Source: JAHDHW01 sp964551455 | GTDB lineage: Bacteria; Bacteroidota; Bacteroidia; Chitinophagales; Saprospiraceae | DNA: 36,370 bases | Direction of reading: 5' to 3' | Assembly: GCA_964551455.1 (NCBI GenBank) | Contig: CAZKDA010000020.1 | Span: forward strand, 1 to 36,370 | Shown: positions 25,996-34,587 of the stretch, piece after piece | Layout: each line of letters opens with the position of its first letter | How positions within the stretch are numbered: the first letter of the stretch is position 1 | Notes under the pieces: generated by a model | Database searches by the model: none | Seen by the model: the letters and a program-made list of their open reading frames with translations, nothing else | Told to the model about the DNA's origin: nothing | Program-made: the position numbers and the translations under genes

Positions 25996-27558
25996 ATGTC
26001 GAAAAGAGAAAGTTTTATTCAAACCATTGAAAAAGGGTACACCTTTAAAGGAGAATCCTTCGAACTGGGCGGCGCAATGCTCGATGGAGAGGTGATAACC
26101 GGCGCCTTTGTAAAAATCCCCATGAAAATGATGAACCGGCATGGCCTGATCGCTGGCGCTACCGGTTCCGGCAAAACCAAAACCTTGCAGATCATTGCCG
26201 AGCAGCTTTCTGCCAAAGGTGTTCCTGTGTTGTTGATGGATGTGAAGGGAGATTTGAGCGGCATTGCCGTGCCGGGTGAAAACAATCCAAAGATCGTCGA
26301 ACGCCATGAAAAGATCGGATTTCCATTCGAGCCGGACAGCAGTCCTGTGGAGTTTTTATCACTTTCAGGTGAAAAAGGTATTCGATTGCGAGCTACTGTA
26401 ACTGAGTTCGGTCCGATTTTGTTTTCAAAAATTCTGGGCTTGAACGATACCCAGGCAGGTGTCGTTGCAGTATTGTTCAAATATTGTGATGACAACGATT
26501 ACCCGCTCCTGGATTTGAAGGATTTTAAAAAGACGCTTCAGTTTTTAAACAACGAAGGAAAGGATCAAATCGAACAGGAATACGGCATGATATCTTCTTC
26601 CAGTGTCGGTTTGATCCTCCGGAAGATCGTGGAACTGGAGCAGCAGGGCGCTGATATTTTTTTTGGTGAGAGATCATTTGACGTCGAAGATCTGTGCCGC
26701 CTCGATGAAAATGGAAAGGGCATCGTATCGATCCTCCGGCTCACAGACATCCAGGATAAACCCAAATTGTTTTCAACTTTTATGTTGCAACTCCTGGCAG
26801 AAGTGTATTCCATTTTTCCGGAGGAGGGTGATCTCGAACAGCCCAAAATGGTTATTTTCATCGATGAGGCGCATTTGGTTTTCAGCGAAGCATCGAAGGC
26901 CTTGTTAGACCAGATCGAATCTGTCATCAAACTCATTCGGTCAAAAGGAGTGGGAGTATTTTTTGTTACCCAAAATCCCGACGATGTTCCACAGGCAGTG
27001 CTCGGCCAGTTGGGGCTAAAAATCCAGCATGCTTTGCGGGCCTTTACGGCAAAAGATCGCAAGTCGATCAAGATGGCCGCAGAAAACTATCCTTTGACCG
27101 AATATTACGAAACTGAAAATCTGCTGACAAAACTAGGCATCGGAGAAGCCATCGTGACAACCCTTAATGAAAAAGGTATTCCTACGCCGCTGGTTCACAC
27201 CATGCTGAGGGCGCCTCAATCGAGGATGGATGTTTTAAGCGATTCAGAGATCGACAGCATAATTCGCAAATCCAGGCTTATCGCCAAATATGAAGAGGTC
27301 ATCGACCGGAAAAGCGCTTATGAGATTTTGAATGAAAAGATTGAAAAAGCACACGACGAAAAGCTCCAGGCTGAGCGCCGAGAGTTACAGGAAAAAGCTA
27401 CAAAACCCAGATCACGCAGCAGCGAAAAAAGCACTTTTGAAAAAGTGATCAGCAATACGACAACGCGGCAGATCGGGCGCACCGTTGCCAGGGAACTGAC
27501 GCGTGGTATTTTGGGAGTACTGGGTATTGGTAGTGGTAAAAAATCAGGATGGTTTTAA
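25996..27558 (+). CDS. HerA-like DUF853 ATPase (YjgR type)
   Basis: The 520-residue protein has a Walker A motif GATGSGKT (54-61) right after NRHGLIA, a Walker B motif MVIFIDEAH near 286-294 and a conserved FVTQNPDDVPQAVLGQLG segment. This is the DUF853 family within the HerA/FtsK-like P-loop ATPases, with a basic coiled tail at the C-terminus. Cellular role is unknown; the fold suggests a hexameric DNA or protein translocase. There is no NurA gene nearby, which argues against a classic HerA-NurA pair. The gene is followed by a strong bidirectional terminator. Confidence 0.92.
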   Translation: MSKRESFIQTIEKGYTFKGESFELGGAMLDGEVITGAFVKIPMKMMNRHGLIAGATGSGKTKTLQIIAEQLSAKGVPVLLMDVKGDLSGIAVPGENNPKIVERHEKIGFPFEPDSSPVEFLSLSGEKGIRLRATVTEFGPILFSKILGLNDTQAGVVAVLFKYCDDNDYPLLDLKDFKKTLQFLNNEGKDQIEQEYGMISSSSVGLILRKIVELEQQGADIFFGERSFDVEDLCRLDENGKGIVSILRLTDIQDKPKLFSTFMLQLLAEVYSIFPEEGDLEQPKMVIFIDEAHLVFSEASKALLDQIESVIKLIRSKGVGVFFVTQNPDDVPQAVLGQLGLKIQHALRAFTAKDRKSIKMAAENYPLTEYYETENLLTKLGIGEAIVTTLNEKGIPTPLVHTMLRAPQSRMDVLSDSEIDSIIRKSRLIAKYEEVIDRKSAYEILNEKIEKAHDEKLQAERRELQEKATKPRSRSSEKSTFEKVISNTTTRQIGRTVARELTRGILGVLGIGSGKKSGWF

Positions 27559-27570
27559 TCAGAAAATCCC

Positions 27571-27615
27571 AATAAAAAAAGGTGATGAACTACAGGTCCA
27601 TCACCTTTTTTTATT
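27571..27615. terminator. Bidirectional Rho-independent terminator
   Basis: A 17-bp perfect inverted repeat, AATAAAAAAAGGTGATG (27571-27587) and CATCACCTTTTTTTATT (27599-27615), has a GC-rich top and A/T runs on both flanks. It serves the HerA-like gene and the convergent thioredoxin-fold gene. Confidence 0.93.
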
Positions 27616-27631
27616 GGACTAATATTTCGTA

Positions 27632-28204
27632 TTAGTCGGAAGTAAACTGAGCTTTATTGATCGGAACGTAAGTTTTTTCATACGTTTCCCAAGGCACTTT
27701 TTTATAAAAATCGTCGCCAAAATATGTAGCGATCATTTCAAAAGTCTGGGCATCCTGATATCCTGGAATCGGCTGTATGGAGTTCAGATTTTCATCAAAA
27801 AAGACTGTTGAAGGATAAGACATTCGTCCCATGGTGAGGAATGAAGCGAATTCGTGATACCCTCTTTTACCATTTCCCGGATTAACATATTTATACACTT
27901 TCCCTTGAAATTCAATGGGTTCCTTTTGTTCGGCATTGAACTTAACCGCGTAAAATTTTTCATTGAGGTAATCGGAAATATGCGATTTATCAAAGGTAGT
28001 TTTGTCCATTTGTTTGCACCAGGGACACCATTTGGTGTAAACCTGGATCATAATTTTTTTCTTTTCAACTTTAGTCATTTCCATGGCTTGGTCCCAGGTC
28101 ATCCAATTGACGTCTGCCAGGTTTTTTCCGGGGTAATAAAAAGTGAAAGAGTAAACCGAAAGAAGAATAGAACTTATTAAAATATACAATCCAAGTTTTC
28201 TCAT
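27632..28204 (-). CDS. Exported thioredoxin-fold protein with CPWC motif
   Basis: The ATG at 28202-28204 gives 190 residues with an N-terminal hydrophobic segment (LGLYILISSILLSVYSFTF) acting as signal peptide or anchor. The body starts with NWMTWDQAMEMTKVEKKKIMI and continues IQVYTKWCPWCKQMDKTTF, giving a redox-active Cys60-Pro-Trp-Cys63. A YPSTVFFDEN stretch supplies the cis-proline loop. The pattern resembles DUF255-like and DsbD-gamma-type thioredoxin proteins of Bacteroidota. The role is probably thiol-disulfide exchange in the envelope; its partner is not known. Confidence 0.88.
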   Translation of the reverse strand: MRKLGLYILISSILLSVYSFTFYYPGKNLADVNWMTWDQAMEMTKVEKKKIMIQVYTKWCPWCKQMDKTTFDKSHISDYLNEKFYAVKFNAEQKEPIEFQGKVYKYVNPGNGKRGYHEFASFLTMGRMSYPSTVFFDENLNSIQPIPGYQDAQTFEMIATYFGDDFYKKVPWETYEKTYVPINKAQFTSD

Positions 28205-28389
28205 TATCCTGTTTTTATGTTCAATCTCGATGCGAAGTAACAAAAATATTTTTTCTAAAACAAAATATGCAAACCGCCTGGCATGAGGGCTGGTTACTTT
28301 AATAAAAGATTAACTTTTAAGGGAATGCAGCCAAAAATCATGCTAAATATATGTAGCAAAATATTAATCTGTTATTTTTTGTGAATCAC

Positions 28390-29427
28390 TCATTGGGGGT
28401 TTCTGAACACAAACAATTGGTCAGAGCCAATATCGTATTTTTCATCAGGAGCGATTGGCAGGAGAGGCGCTTTGATCCCGTTTTGTAAAAACCCGGGGGC
28501 GATAAAAACCCTGGCTTCATCCCAAAGCCCCGGATTTAAAAATGATTGTAGAACCGAAGCGCCGCCTTCCACGAAAAGTGTATTGATCTTTTGCTCATAC
28601 AGCCGATCCAATAAATTGTAAATCAGGTTTTTATCAAATTGAATATCTATGAATCGCGTTTTTTCATAGGTCTTGTCATTATCACTTTTTTCGGTGATGA
28701 TCCAGGTAGGGACCGAGTCGTCGTAAATATTCAGTGATCGGCTCAACCTGAGATTTTTATCGAGTATGATCCGCAAAGGGCAATTGCCAAAATACAGGCG
28801 GTTTGTCAGTTGCGGGTTATCGGTTGCTGCGGTATTTGTGCCGATGAGAATGGCGCCGGATTCGCTCCGCCATTTGTGTACCAGTCTTTTTGAAAAAGCA
28901 TTGGTCAACCAGACTGTTTCACTTTGTTTGCCGATAAATCCATCCTGAGACTGAGCATATTTTAAAATGATGTACGGTCTTTTTTGGATAACAAAAACAT
29001 TCCTGAAGGCAGCCAGCCAATTGCCTTCCTTTTGCAACAAGCCGTAACTCACCTGGCAACCCGCTTTGCGTAAAATTTCCACGCTTTTACCATCAACTTC
29101 GGGGGTTTTATCAAAACCGGAAAATACAACAAAAGGGATTTTCTCCCGGATGATCAGTTCGGTACATGGCGGGGTTTTTCCATAAATATTACAGGGTTCG
29201 AGGGAAATGAAAATCGTGGCTTTTTTCAGCAAGTTCCTGTCTGTTTTTTTTACTCTAGCAATGGCATTGACTTCGGCATGTGCCTGGCCATAAGCGGTAT
29301 GAAAACCTTCGCCAATGATGCGATCCTTGTAAACGATGACGGCTCCTACCATTGGGTTTGGCGATACTTTGCCGTTTCCGAGCCTGGCCAGGTCAAAACA
29401 CCTTCGGATGAATAATTCGTACTGCAT
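28390..29427 (-). CDS. ribD: Bifunctional riboflavin biosynthesis deaminase/reductase
   Basis: The ATG at 29425-29427 (MQYELFIRRCFDLARLG) gives 345 residues; the longer open frame adds 15 unlikely ones. The N-terminal deaminase domain has the zinc set HAEVNAI (50-56) and EPCNIYGKTPPC (Cys79, Cys88). The C-terminal domain (about 145-345) is the NADPH-dependent reductase (YAQSQDGFIGK, IIDKNLRLS-like strand, FVEGGASVLQSFL). RibD carries out two consecutive steps of the riboflavin pathway. No other rib gene or FMN riboswitch is seen nearby; the gene stands alone. Confidence 0.95.
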   Translation of the reverse strand: MQYELFIRRCFDLARLGNGKVSPNPMVGAVIVYKDRIIGEGFHTAYGQAHAEVNAIARVKKTDRNLLKKATIFISLEPCNIYGKTPPCTELIIREKIPFVVFSGFDKTPEVDGKSVEILRKAGCQVSYGLLQKEGNWLAAFRNVFVIQKRPYIILKYAQSQDGFIGKQSETVWLTNAFSKRLVHKWRSESGAILIGTNTAATDNPQLTNRLYFGNCPLRIILDKNLRLSRSLNIYDDSVPTWIITEKSDNDKTYEKTRFIDIQFDKNLIYNLLDRLYEQKINTLFVEGGASVLQSFLNPGLWDEARVFIAPGFLQNGIKAPLLPIAPDEKYDIGSDQLFVFRNPQ

Positions 29428-29472
29428 TTTAAAAACTGAATGATTGGTTTTTGTCTGAATAAACCTTTGCAA

Positions 29473-29867
29473 ACATTTATTTTTCAGACGCTTACGGAAT
29501 TATTTCAAATAGTCCGTGATACTTTTTGGATTGAAAAGAGTACTGCATTGTCGCTGCAAAGAACAGAAATAATCGGTGTGAAAAAAATTTATAACATCTT
29601 GTTTTTTAATTTTTTTTATAAAAAATGTTGGAAATGAAAAAACAAGTAGTATTTTGTTTTCAGGTTGTTAAATTACTGGAAAATTTTCAGCCGAAAAAAA
29701 ACGATCAGCATTTGAAAAACAGACCCTAAAAAATTTTTTGAATAAAGATTCAATCAGGAAACAACCTAACAATGTTTAGATTTTTTATATCTTTACTCAT
29801 ACGAGAAAACACACAAAGTTTTCCCGGTATTTAATCTTTATTATATCACTACAAAATTTGAGAGAGC
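29473..29867. other. AT-rich spacer before the AP2 gene
   Basis: No gene is visible. The DNA is rich in A and T runs. TATCTTTAC, near 29791-29799, is close to the -7 consensus and would give a leader of about 65 bases to the AP2 gene, but the last G is missing and no -33 element is evident. Confidence 0.45.
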
Positions 29868-30419
29868 GTGTTATACAAAATCAAACTCAAAAATGCAGAT
29901 GACAATGTAATCGTGGACGATAAAGTCTATGAATACCTGACATCAGATCCCTATTTGAAGAAAGTTGATTTCATCAACAACATCAGAAGGCACTCGAGTG
30001 GTTGTGCCGTTTTTCAAAAAACCTGGCAAAAAGCTGAAGGAGGTTACAAAACCGAAACGATTTACCTCCACAAGCTGATCGCTGAAAAGTTTCTTGCAGA
30101 CCAAAGGAGCAAAACCAAAAATCTCGTCGGCGCAAGGAATGGCAACAAACTCGACTGCCGGTTGGAAAACCTGGTTTGGCGATCAAGGTCTGTGGCCAGC
30201 CGCCAGCGCAAAACCAGCAGCAAAGTTGGTTACACCGGAGTGTACAAAGAAAACAACCGTTACAGAGCAGTTATCTCCATTAACAGGAAATCGGTTCACA
30301 TCGGTATGTTTGCCACCGCGGAAGAAGCTGCAATGGCTTACAATAAAAAGTCAAAAGAGCTGTACGGCGAAGACGGCAAAATCAATGTCATTAAAAAAGG
30401 CTCTAACGGCGAAAGTTAA
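29868..30419 (+). CDS. AP2/ERF-domain protein with HNH-like N-terminal half
   Basis: The gene starts at GTG 29868, since no in-frame ATG lies upstream, and encodes 183 residues. The C-terminal part, 121-173, is an AP2 domain: GYTGVYKENNRYRAVIS, HIGMFATAEEAAMAYN and a closing ELYGEDGKIN, with the fold's three strands and helix. The N-terminal part has an HNH-like stretch, YLHKLIAEKFL ... GNKLDCRLENLVW (66-104), as in homing-endonuclease relatives, where His68 and Asn101 sit at expected places. Bacteroidota carry stand-alone copies of this family. Whether it cuts DNA or only binds it is open. There is no intron or adjacent phage gene. Confidence 0.85.
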   Translation: MLYKIKLKNADDNVIVDDKVYEYLTSDPYLKKVDFINNIRRHSSGCAVFQKTWQKAEGGYKTETIYLHKLIAEKFLADQRSKTKNLVGARNGNKLDCRLENLVWRSRSVASRQRKTSSKVGYTGVYKENNRYRAVISINRKSVHIGMFATAEEAAMAYNKKSKELYGEDGKINVIKKGSNGES

Positions 30420-30434
30420 TTTTCAAAAAAACTC

Positions 30435-30478
30435 GCAGGAAAGCCATTTTGTCAAAATGAACGAAATGGCCTTCCTGC
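30435..30478. terminator. Terminator between the AP2 gene and ychF
   Basis: Two 15-base arms (30435-30449 and 30464-30478) pair at 14 positions with a single A/C mismatch. On the minus strand the stem is followed by GAGTTTTTTTG, so it works best for ychF; on the plus strand the following bases are only weakly T-rich. Confidence 0.75.
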
Positions 30479-30504
30479 TAATTGAAAATTAAATTTCAAC
30501 GGGG

Positions 30505-31602
30505 TTATACATTGAAGCGGAAGTGCATAATATCTCCGTCAGTTACAGTGTATTCTTTACCTTCAACCCCTAATTTTCCTGCTTCTTTCACGGCATGTTC
30601 CGATCCTAATGCGACGTAATCTGCGTATTTAATTACTTCTGCGCGGATGAATCCTTTTTCAAAATCCGAATGGATCACACCGGCAGCCTGAGCTGCTTTC
30701 GTGCCGAGCGGTATCGTCCAGGCCCTGACCTCTTTTTCGCCTGCCGTGAAATAGGTGATGAGGTTCAATAATTTATAACAGGCGCGGATCAGTTTATTCA
30801 CTCCGGGTTCTGACAAGCCCATTTCGTTAAGGAATTCAAGGCGCTCTTCTTTGCTTTCCAGTTCTGTGATTTCGGCTTCTATCCCGGCGCTGATCAGGAT
30901 CACTTCAGCGGCTTCGTTTTTTACACTTTCTTTAAAACCTTCCGTGTATTGATTTCCAGAAAGCACGGAGCTTTCATCAACATTGCATACGTAAAGAATG
31001 GGCTTTGCGGTAAGCAAAGACATATCGTGTAACAACCAAACTTCGTCGGAATCAAGTGTGAGGGTACGCGCCGGATTTCCTTCGTCGAGGTGTGCTTTGA
31101 TCTTTTCTGCGGTTTCAACTTTTTTGAGGTCATCCTTCTGACCGGCTTTAGCAGATTTTCTTAATTTATCAAGCCTTTTTTCGATAGTCTCCAGGTCTTT
31201 GAGCAGCAATTCCGTATCAACGATTTCTTTATCTCTGATAGGATCCACACTTCCATCGACATGTACGACATTGTCGTCCTCAAAGCAGCGCACTACATGA
31301 ATGATCGCATTGACTTCACGGATATTTGCTAAAAACTGGTTGCCCAGACCTTCTCCCTGGCTGGCTCCTTTGATCAATCCGGCGATATCCAGGATTTCAA
31401 TAGTAGTAGGCAGTACCCGTTGCGGATGCACCAGTTCGCTGAGTTTATCGAGGCGCTCATCGGGTACCGTGATCATCCCGACATTTGGATCTTTTGTGGC
31501 AAAAGGATAATTTGCCGCCAGCGCTTTTGCAGAAGTCAGCGCATTAAACAAGGTTGATTTTCCAACATTCGGAAGGCCGACAATTCCACATTTCAAGGCC
31601 AT
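30505..31602 (-). CDS. ychF: Ribosome-binding ATPase YchF (Obg family)
   Basis: The 365-residue protein has the G1 loop GLPNVGKST (9-17), the DIAGLIKGAS (G3) segment, the Obg-like HPQRVLPTTIEILDIAG region and a C-terminal TGS domain (ITYFTAGEKEVRAWTIPLGTKAAQAAGVIHSDFE). The G4 motif NVDES deviates from NKxD, as is known for YchF, which prefers ATP over GTP. It binds ribosomes and affects translation and oxidative stress response. The promoter lies upstream at 31686-31717, in the gap shared with the divergent ACP phosphodiesterase-like gene. Confidence 0.97.
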   Translation of the reverse strand: MALKCGIVGLPNVGKSTLFNALTSAKALAANYPFATKDPNVGMITVPDERLDKLSELVHPQRVLPTTIEILDIAGLIKGASQGEGLGNQFLANIREVNAIIHVVRCFEDDNVVHVDGSVDPIRDKEIVDTELLLKDLETIEKRLDKLRKSAKAGQKDDLKKVETAEKIKAHLDEGNPARTLTLDSDEVWLLHDMSLLTAKPILYVCNVDESSVLSGNQYTEGFKESVKNEAAEVILISAGIEAEITELESKEERLEFLNEMGLSEPGVNKLIRACYKLLNLITYFTAGEKEVRAWTIPLGTKAAQAAGVIHSDFEKGFIRAEVIKYADYVALGSEHAVKEAGKLGVEGKEYTVTDGDIMHFRFNV

Positions 31603-31685
31603 TATTTACAGTTTTTTTTATTGTGATCAATGAAAAACTTTTCTTAAAAGGTAGTGTTTGAACAGTAGCTTTTTCAAAACCGGCT

Positions 31686-31717
31686 GCAAATATATGCTAT
31701 TTAACGATTGATTTCAA
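31686..31717 (-). promoter_or_regulatory. Promoter of ychF (Bacteroidota type)
   Basis: On the minus strand TATATTTGC (31694-31686) is an exact -7 match, and a TTG (31717-31715) lies 20 bases upstream, the expected -33 spacing. This is the best promoter match in the window. The TTG overlaps the last bases before the divergent ATG at 31721. Confidence 0.65.
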
Positions 31718-31720
31718 CCT

Positions 31721-32293
31721 ATGAATTTCCTTGCTCATTTGTTTTTATCTTTTGAAAATGAAGACCTGATAGTCGGCAACTTTATCGCAGATTTTATTAG
31801 AAGCAAAGAGGTTAAGAATTATTCACCAGCGGTACAAAAAGGAATCATTCTGCACCGGAAAATCGACAACTTCACCGACAATAATATTTTTGTAAAAAAA
31901 GGGATCACCAGGTTGCAGCCTTTTCACCGCAAATATGCGCCTGTCGTGATTGATATTTTGTACGACTACCTTCTTGCAAACAATTGGTCACGATACGCTG
32001 ACAAAAGTCTCGCTACTTTTGCACAAAGTATTTATATTACGCTAAAGAAAAGAATGGATGAAATGCCTTTAAAGCTGCAAATGAATGTGCCTGAAATGAT
32101 CAGGAACAATTGGCTGGAATCTTATAAAACGAAAGAGGGGTTGCTTTATACTTTACAAAGGATGGATAAACGAGCTGCTTTTCCTTCAAATTTTACGGAA
32201 GCCATTGGTCATCTCGAAGCACATTACAACCATTTCGATGAAGAGTTCAACAATTTTTTTCCGCAACTGATCCGACATTTGCAAAACCCTTAG
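31721..32293 (+). CDS. ACP phosphodiesterase-like protein (DUF479)
   Basis: The 190-residue protein starts MNFLAHLFLSFEN and contains GNFIADFIRSKEV and GIILHRKIDNFTDNN, the HD-like signature of the AcpH family, which removes the 4'-phosphopantetheine arm from acyl carrier protein in E. coli. The match supports family membership; activity on ACP in this organism is inferred. The gene is divergent from ychF and nearly abuts the convergent oxygenase gene, 9 bases apart. Confidence 0.88.
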   Translation: MNFLAHLFLSFENEDLIVGNFIADFIRSKEVKNYSPAVQKGIILHRKIDNFTDNNIFVKKGITRLQPFHRKYAPVVIDILYDYLLANNWSRYADKSLATFAQSIYITLKKRMDEMPLKLQMNVPEMIRNNWLESYKTKEGLLYTLQRMDKRAAFPSNFTEAIGHLEAHYNHFDEEFNNFFPQLIRHLQNP

Positions 32294-32302
32294 CGTCAGC
32301 AA

Positions 32303-34498
32303 TCATCTTTTCGTAGGCAATTTATCCAGCAAGGCTACATCTTCATGCCATTCTTTCATTTGACGTTGGAAGGCAGCCTGCGTTTTAGTGATTCTGAGCG
32401 TATGTGGGGAGCCTGTTTTTACGGTTTTCATTTCTAAATCTATGATGACCACTGATTTAATGGCATACTCCATCATTTTCCTTTCATTCTGGTTTTTCCG
32501 GTAATCGAACACTTGTTCGTACGGCGATTCCAAAAAATCTTTTAGAAGTTGCCATTCCTTTTGATTAGCAGTGGTAAGGGGTAGAGGGCGGCTCCAGTCA
32601 GCCGGGGGTTGTGGCTGGTTGTTGACTTTATGCTGTAAGTATTCCCGGCAGAATTGGAATAGTTTTTCCGTAAGTTCCGAGTGATCTTTGGTTTTTAACA
32701 AACAAGGCGTTAGTATCTTGTGGATATACCCTCTTTGTGGGTTCATTGTAATGATTTCAACCATTTCCTTTACCCAACTCTCTGTTGGCGATAGGTTTTT
32801 CACTAACCAAAATAAATCATCCAGCGCAGAAGACTTTATTCTATCCGTAGTTTTGGAATATGCTGCTTTAAAATAATCCGGTTGTTGTATCATTTGGTCA
32901 GTGCCTAAACTGCGCAATTCATCATGCGCAGCCAAGGCGCGCAAAACTGCCAGTAATTTTTCCAATACCGGCAATGTAATATCAACTGTAACTTTTGCAA
33001 ATACTTTAGCCGTAATGTCTTTGGGCAGAAATTTGAAAACTTTTATCCAATGCTCAACATCGATCTGATTAAAATATAATTGAAGTTGAGGCGTGTGCAA
33101 CTGCAAAAGAACCGTATTATTCTTTTGATTGATAAACCATTCGGCAATGGCATTAAAGTTTGCTTTTTCGTCAGTATATCGGCTAGTGTTTATTCCTGTT
33201 GATAAAATAGTTTCCACCGCAGCAGCTTCTAATTCGGTTATTTGTTTTTTTTGGTTGAAATAATCAATCCAATTGAGCTGTGTTGTAGCATGTTGTGAAA
33301 GCAGTAGCATGGCGTTTACCTGTGGCGACCAAATCATAACTGCTCCATAATGATACCAGTGCATCAGATCGGGACCATAGTTGCCCATAAACCCAGTAGA
33401 TTCCTTTACAATAGGTTCATCGTCATTGAGCGCAAACGAAGTTATTAAATCATCTTCATCAATTTGTACGTTGCTCAATGCCGGCAATTCATTTTCCAGC
33501 CAATGCTCGATGTCGATCGACTCTTCAATTACTTCGATCATCTCTGCATCATCATTGCCTCGATCATTGCCATATCCATAGTAGCCGTCATCATCCGGTA
33601 TTCCCATCCGGTAAGACGTTACCAGGCACATTTTGGCATAGTAACCGGCATTTTTTGCTGCCAGCAAAAGTGCTTCGGCTTTGCTCCGGTCATTGAGTTT
33701 CAAACTGTCAGGGGAAAAATTTTCCGGCGTATATTGATGCCCTAATAAAATAATGTACGGCAAAGAGGGATTCTGCGCATGATGTGTGGTGAATATTTCG
33801 GCTAAATTTGCAGCATAGCTTTGCACCGATTGCAGTTCAATTTTTTTAGCGGATTTTTTTTGAACAAGGTTATACACCAGGCAAACTCTGTATCCTGAAG
33901 TAAGGGGTTTTACTTCATGATCGCAATCGGCATAAAAAGCAGCATAATTAATGGCGTATTTGTCAGTGTTTTCAGAAAAATCGGCTACTTCCGATGCTCC
34001 GTCAAAATGTATTACGAGTTCTCCGCCGGTGTATCGGGAAGGCAAACCAATAATTAAGGTGCCAAACATCCCTTTTTCTTTTTCCGTGTCTTTATGTGGC
34101 AGAAAAAAATCACCTTCCTCGTAAATGAGCAGTTTGTACAGATGCGCTGCAATCGTATAATCTTCTAAACCAAGATCAACTTTGATTTTGCTGATAGCTT
34201 TGTTTAAAAATTTTGTCCACGCAGGATTACTGATCGAAAGCTGGTCGGCATCAATTTCCCAGGCACTTCTTACGCTGTTGTCCAATATAGTCTGGCTGCC
34301 CTTGCCAAATGGCGCCTTGTGTGCCGATTGTATTAAGTCCCGTGCCTGAGCCTCACGTACCGGAAAAGCAATGTCGCCCACTCCTTCAACTTCCAATCCG
34401 GGAAAGACAAAATCAGCAGTGTGAATACTGGCAAATTTTCCACTGCCTTTCAAATCCTTCAAGCAGGTAAGTATTTTATCTTTGATCTGTTTCATCAT
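32303..34498 (-). CDS. 2OG-Fe(II) oxygenase with long C-terminal extension
   Basis: The 731-residue protein has an N-terminal double-stranded beta-helix dioxygenase domain. The iron triad is visible as FLPHKDTEK (His135, Asp137) and DCDHEV (His194), and Arg204 in GYRVCLVYNL is in place to bind 2-oxoglutarate. The surrounding segments FPGLEVEGVGDIAFPV and VRSAWEID are typical of a prolyl-4-hydroxylase-like family that I recall mostly from fungi. The C-terminal 500 residues are helical, with no domain I recognise. Substrate is unknown. The start (ATG 34498) overlaps the stop of the RHS fragment by ATGA. ATG 34495 is an equal alternative. Confidence 0.85.
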   Translation of the reverse strand: MMKQIKDKILTCLKDLKGSGKFASIHTADFVFPGLEVEGVGDIAFPVREAQARDLIQSAHKAPFGKGSQTILDNSVRSAWEIDADQLSISNPAWTKFLNKAISKIKVDLGLEDYTIAAHLYKLLIYEEGDFFLPHKDTEKEKGMFGTLIIGLPSRYTGGELVIHFDGASEVADFSENTDKYAINYAAFYADCDHEVKPLTSGYRVCLVYNLVQKKSAKKIELQSVQSYAANLAEIFTTHHAQNPSLPYIILLGHQYTPENFSPDSLKLNDRSKAEALLLAAKNAGYYAKMCLVTSYRMGIPDDDGYYGYGNDRGNDDAEMIEVIEESIDIEHWLENELPALSNVQIDEDDLITSFALNDDEPIVKESTGFMGNYGPDLMHWYHYGAVMIWSPQVNAMLLLSQHATTQLNWIDYFNQKKQITELEAAAVETILSTGINTSRYTDEKANFNAIAEWFINQKNNTVLLQLHTPQLQLYFNQIDVEHWIKVFKFLPKDITAKVFAKVTVDITLPVLEKLLAVLRALAAHDELRSLGTDQMIQQPDYFKAAYSKTTDRIKSSALDDLFWLVKNLSPTESWVKEMVEIITMNPQRGYIHKILTPCLLKTKDHSELTEKLFQFCREYLQHKVNNQPQPPADWSRPLPLTTANQKEWQLLKDFLESPYEQVFDYRKNQNERKMMEYAIKSVVIIDLEMKTVKTGSPHTLRITKTQAAFQRQMKEWHEDVALLDKLPTKR

Positions 34499-34587
34499 AG
34501 TCGCACTAAATTAAGAAAATTATAATCAATATCGATGTCTTTTCTGCTATCTTCTATCATGTCGCCATTGGCATCGTAATCTTAGTC
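34497..34587 (-). pseudogene. RHS-repeat gene fragment
   Basis: A 28-codon stretch translates as YDANGDMIEDS...DYNFLNLVRL and stops at TGA 34497-34499. YDANGxM and the YNxLNLP-type ending are the core of RHS/YD repeats. A TAA stands directly before it in frame, so it is a remnant, not a gene. It lies on the same strand as the RHS toxin but downstream of the HEAT-repeat gene and its terminator. Confidence 0.7.

Noticed and set aside
25996..27558. HerA-NurA or antiphage system
   Set aside because: The ATPase is DUF853-like and no nuclease or other defence partner is adjacent in an operon. The nearby NucA-type gene is a membrane-anchored extracellular enzyme.
29440..29637. 65-codon plus-strand frame beside ribD
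   Set aside because: Composition is Phe/Lys-rich as expected from AT-rich DNA, and it overlaps the ribD start region.
29473..29867. FMN riboswitch near ribD or an upstream gene
   Set aside because: No conserved RFN helices or GC-rich core were seen. The stretch is simple AT-rich DNA, and ribD starts on its other side.
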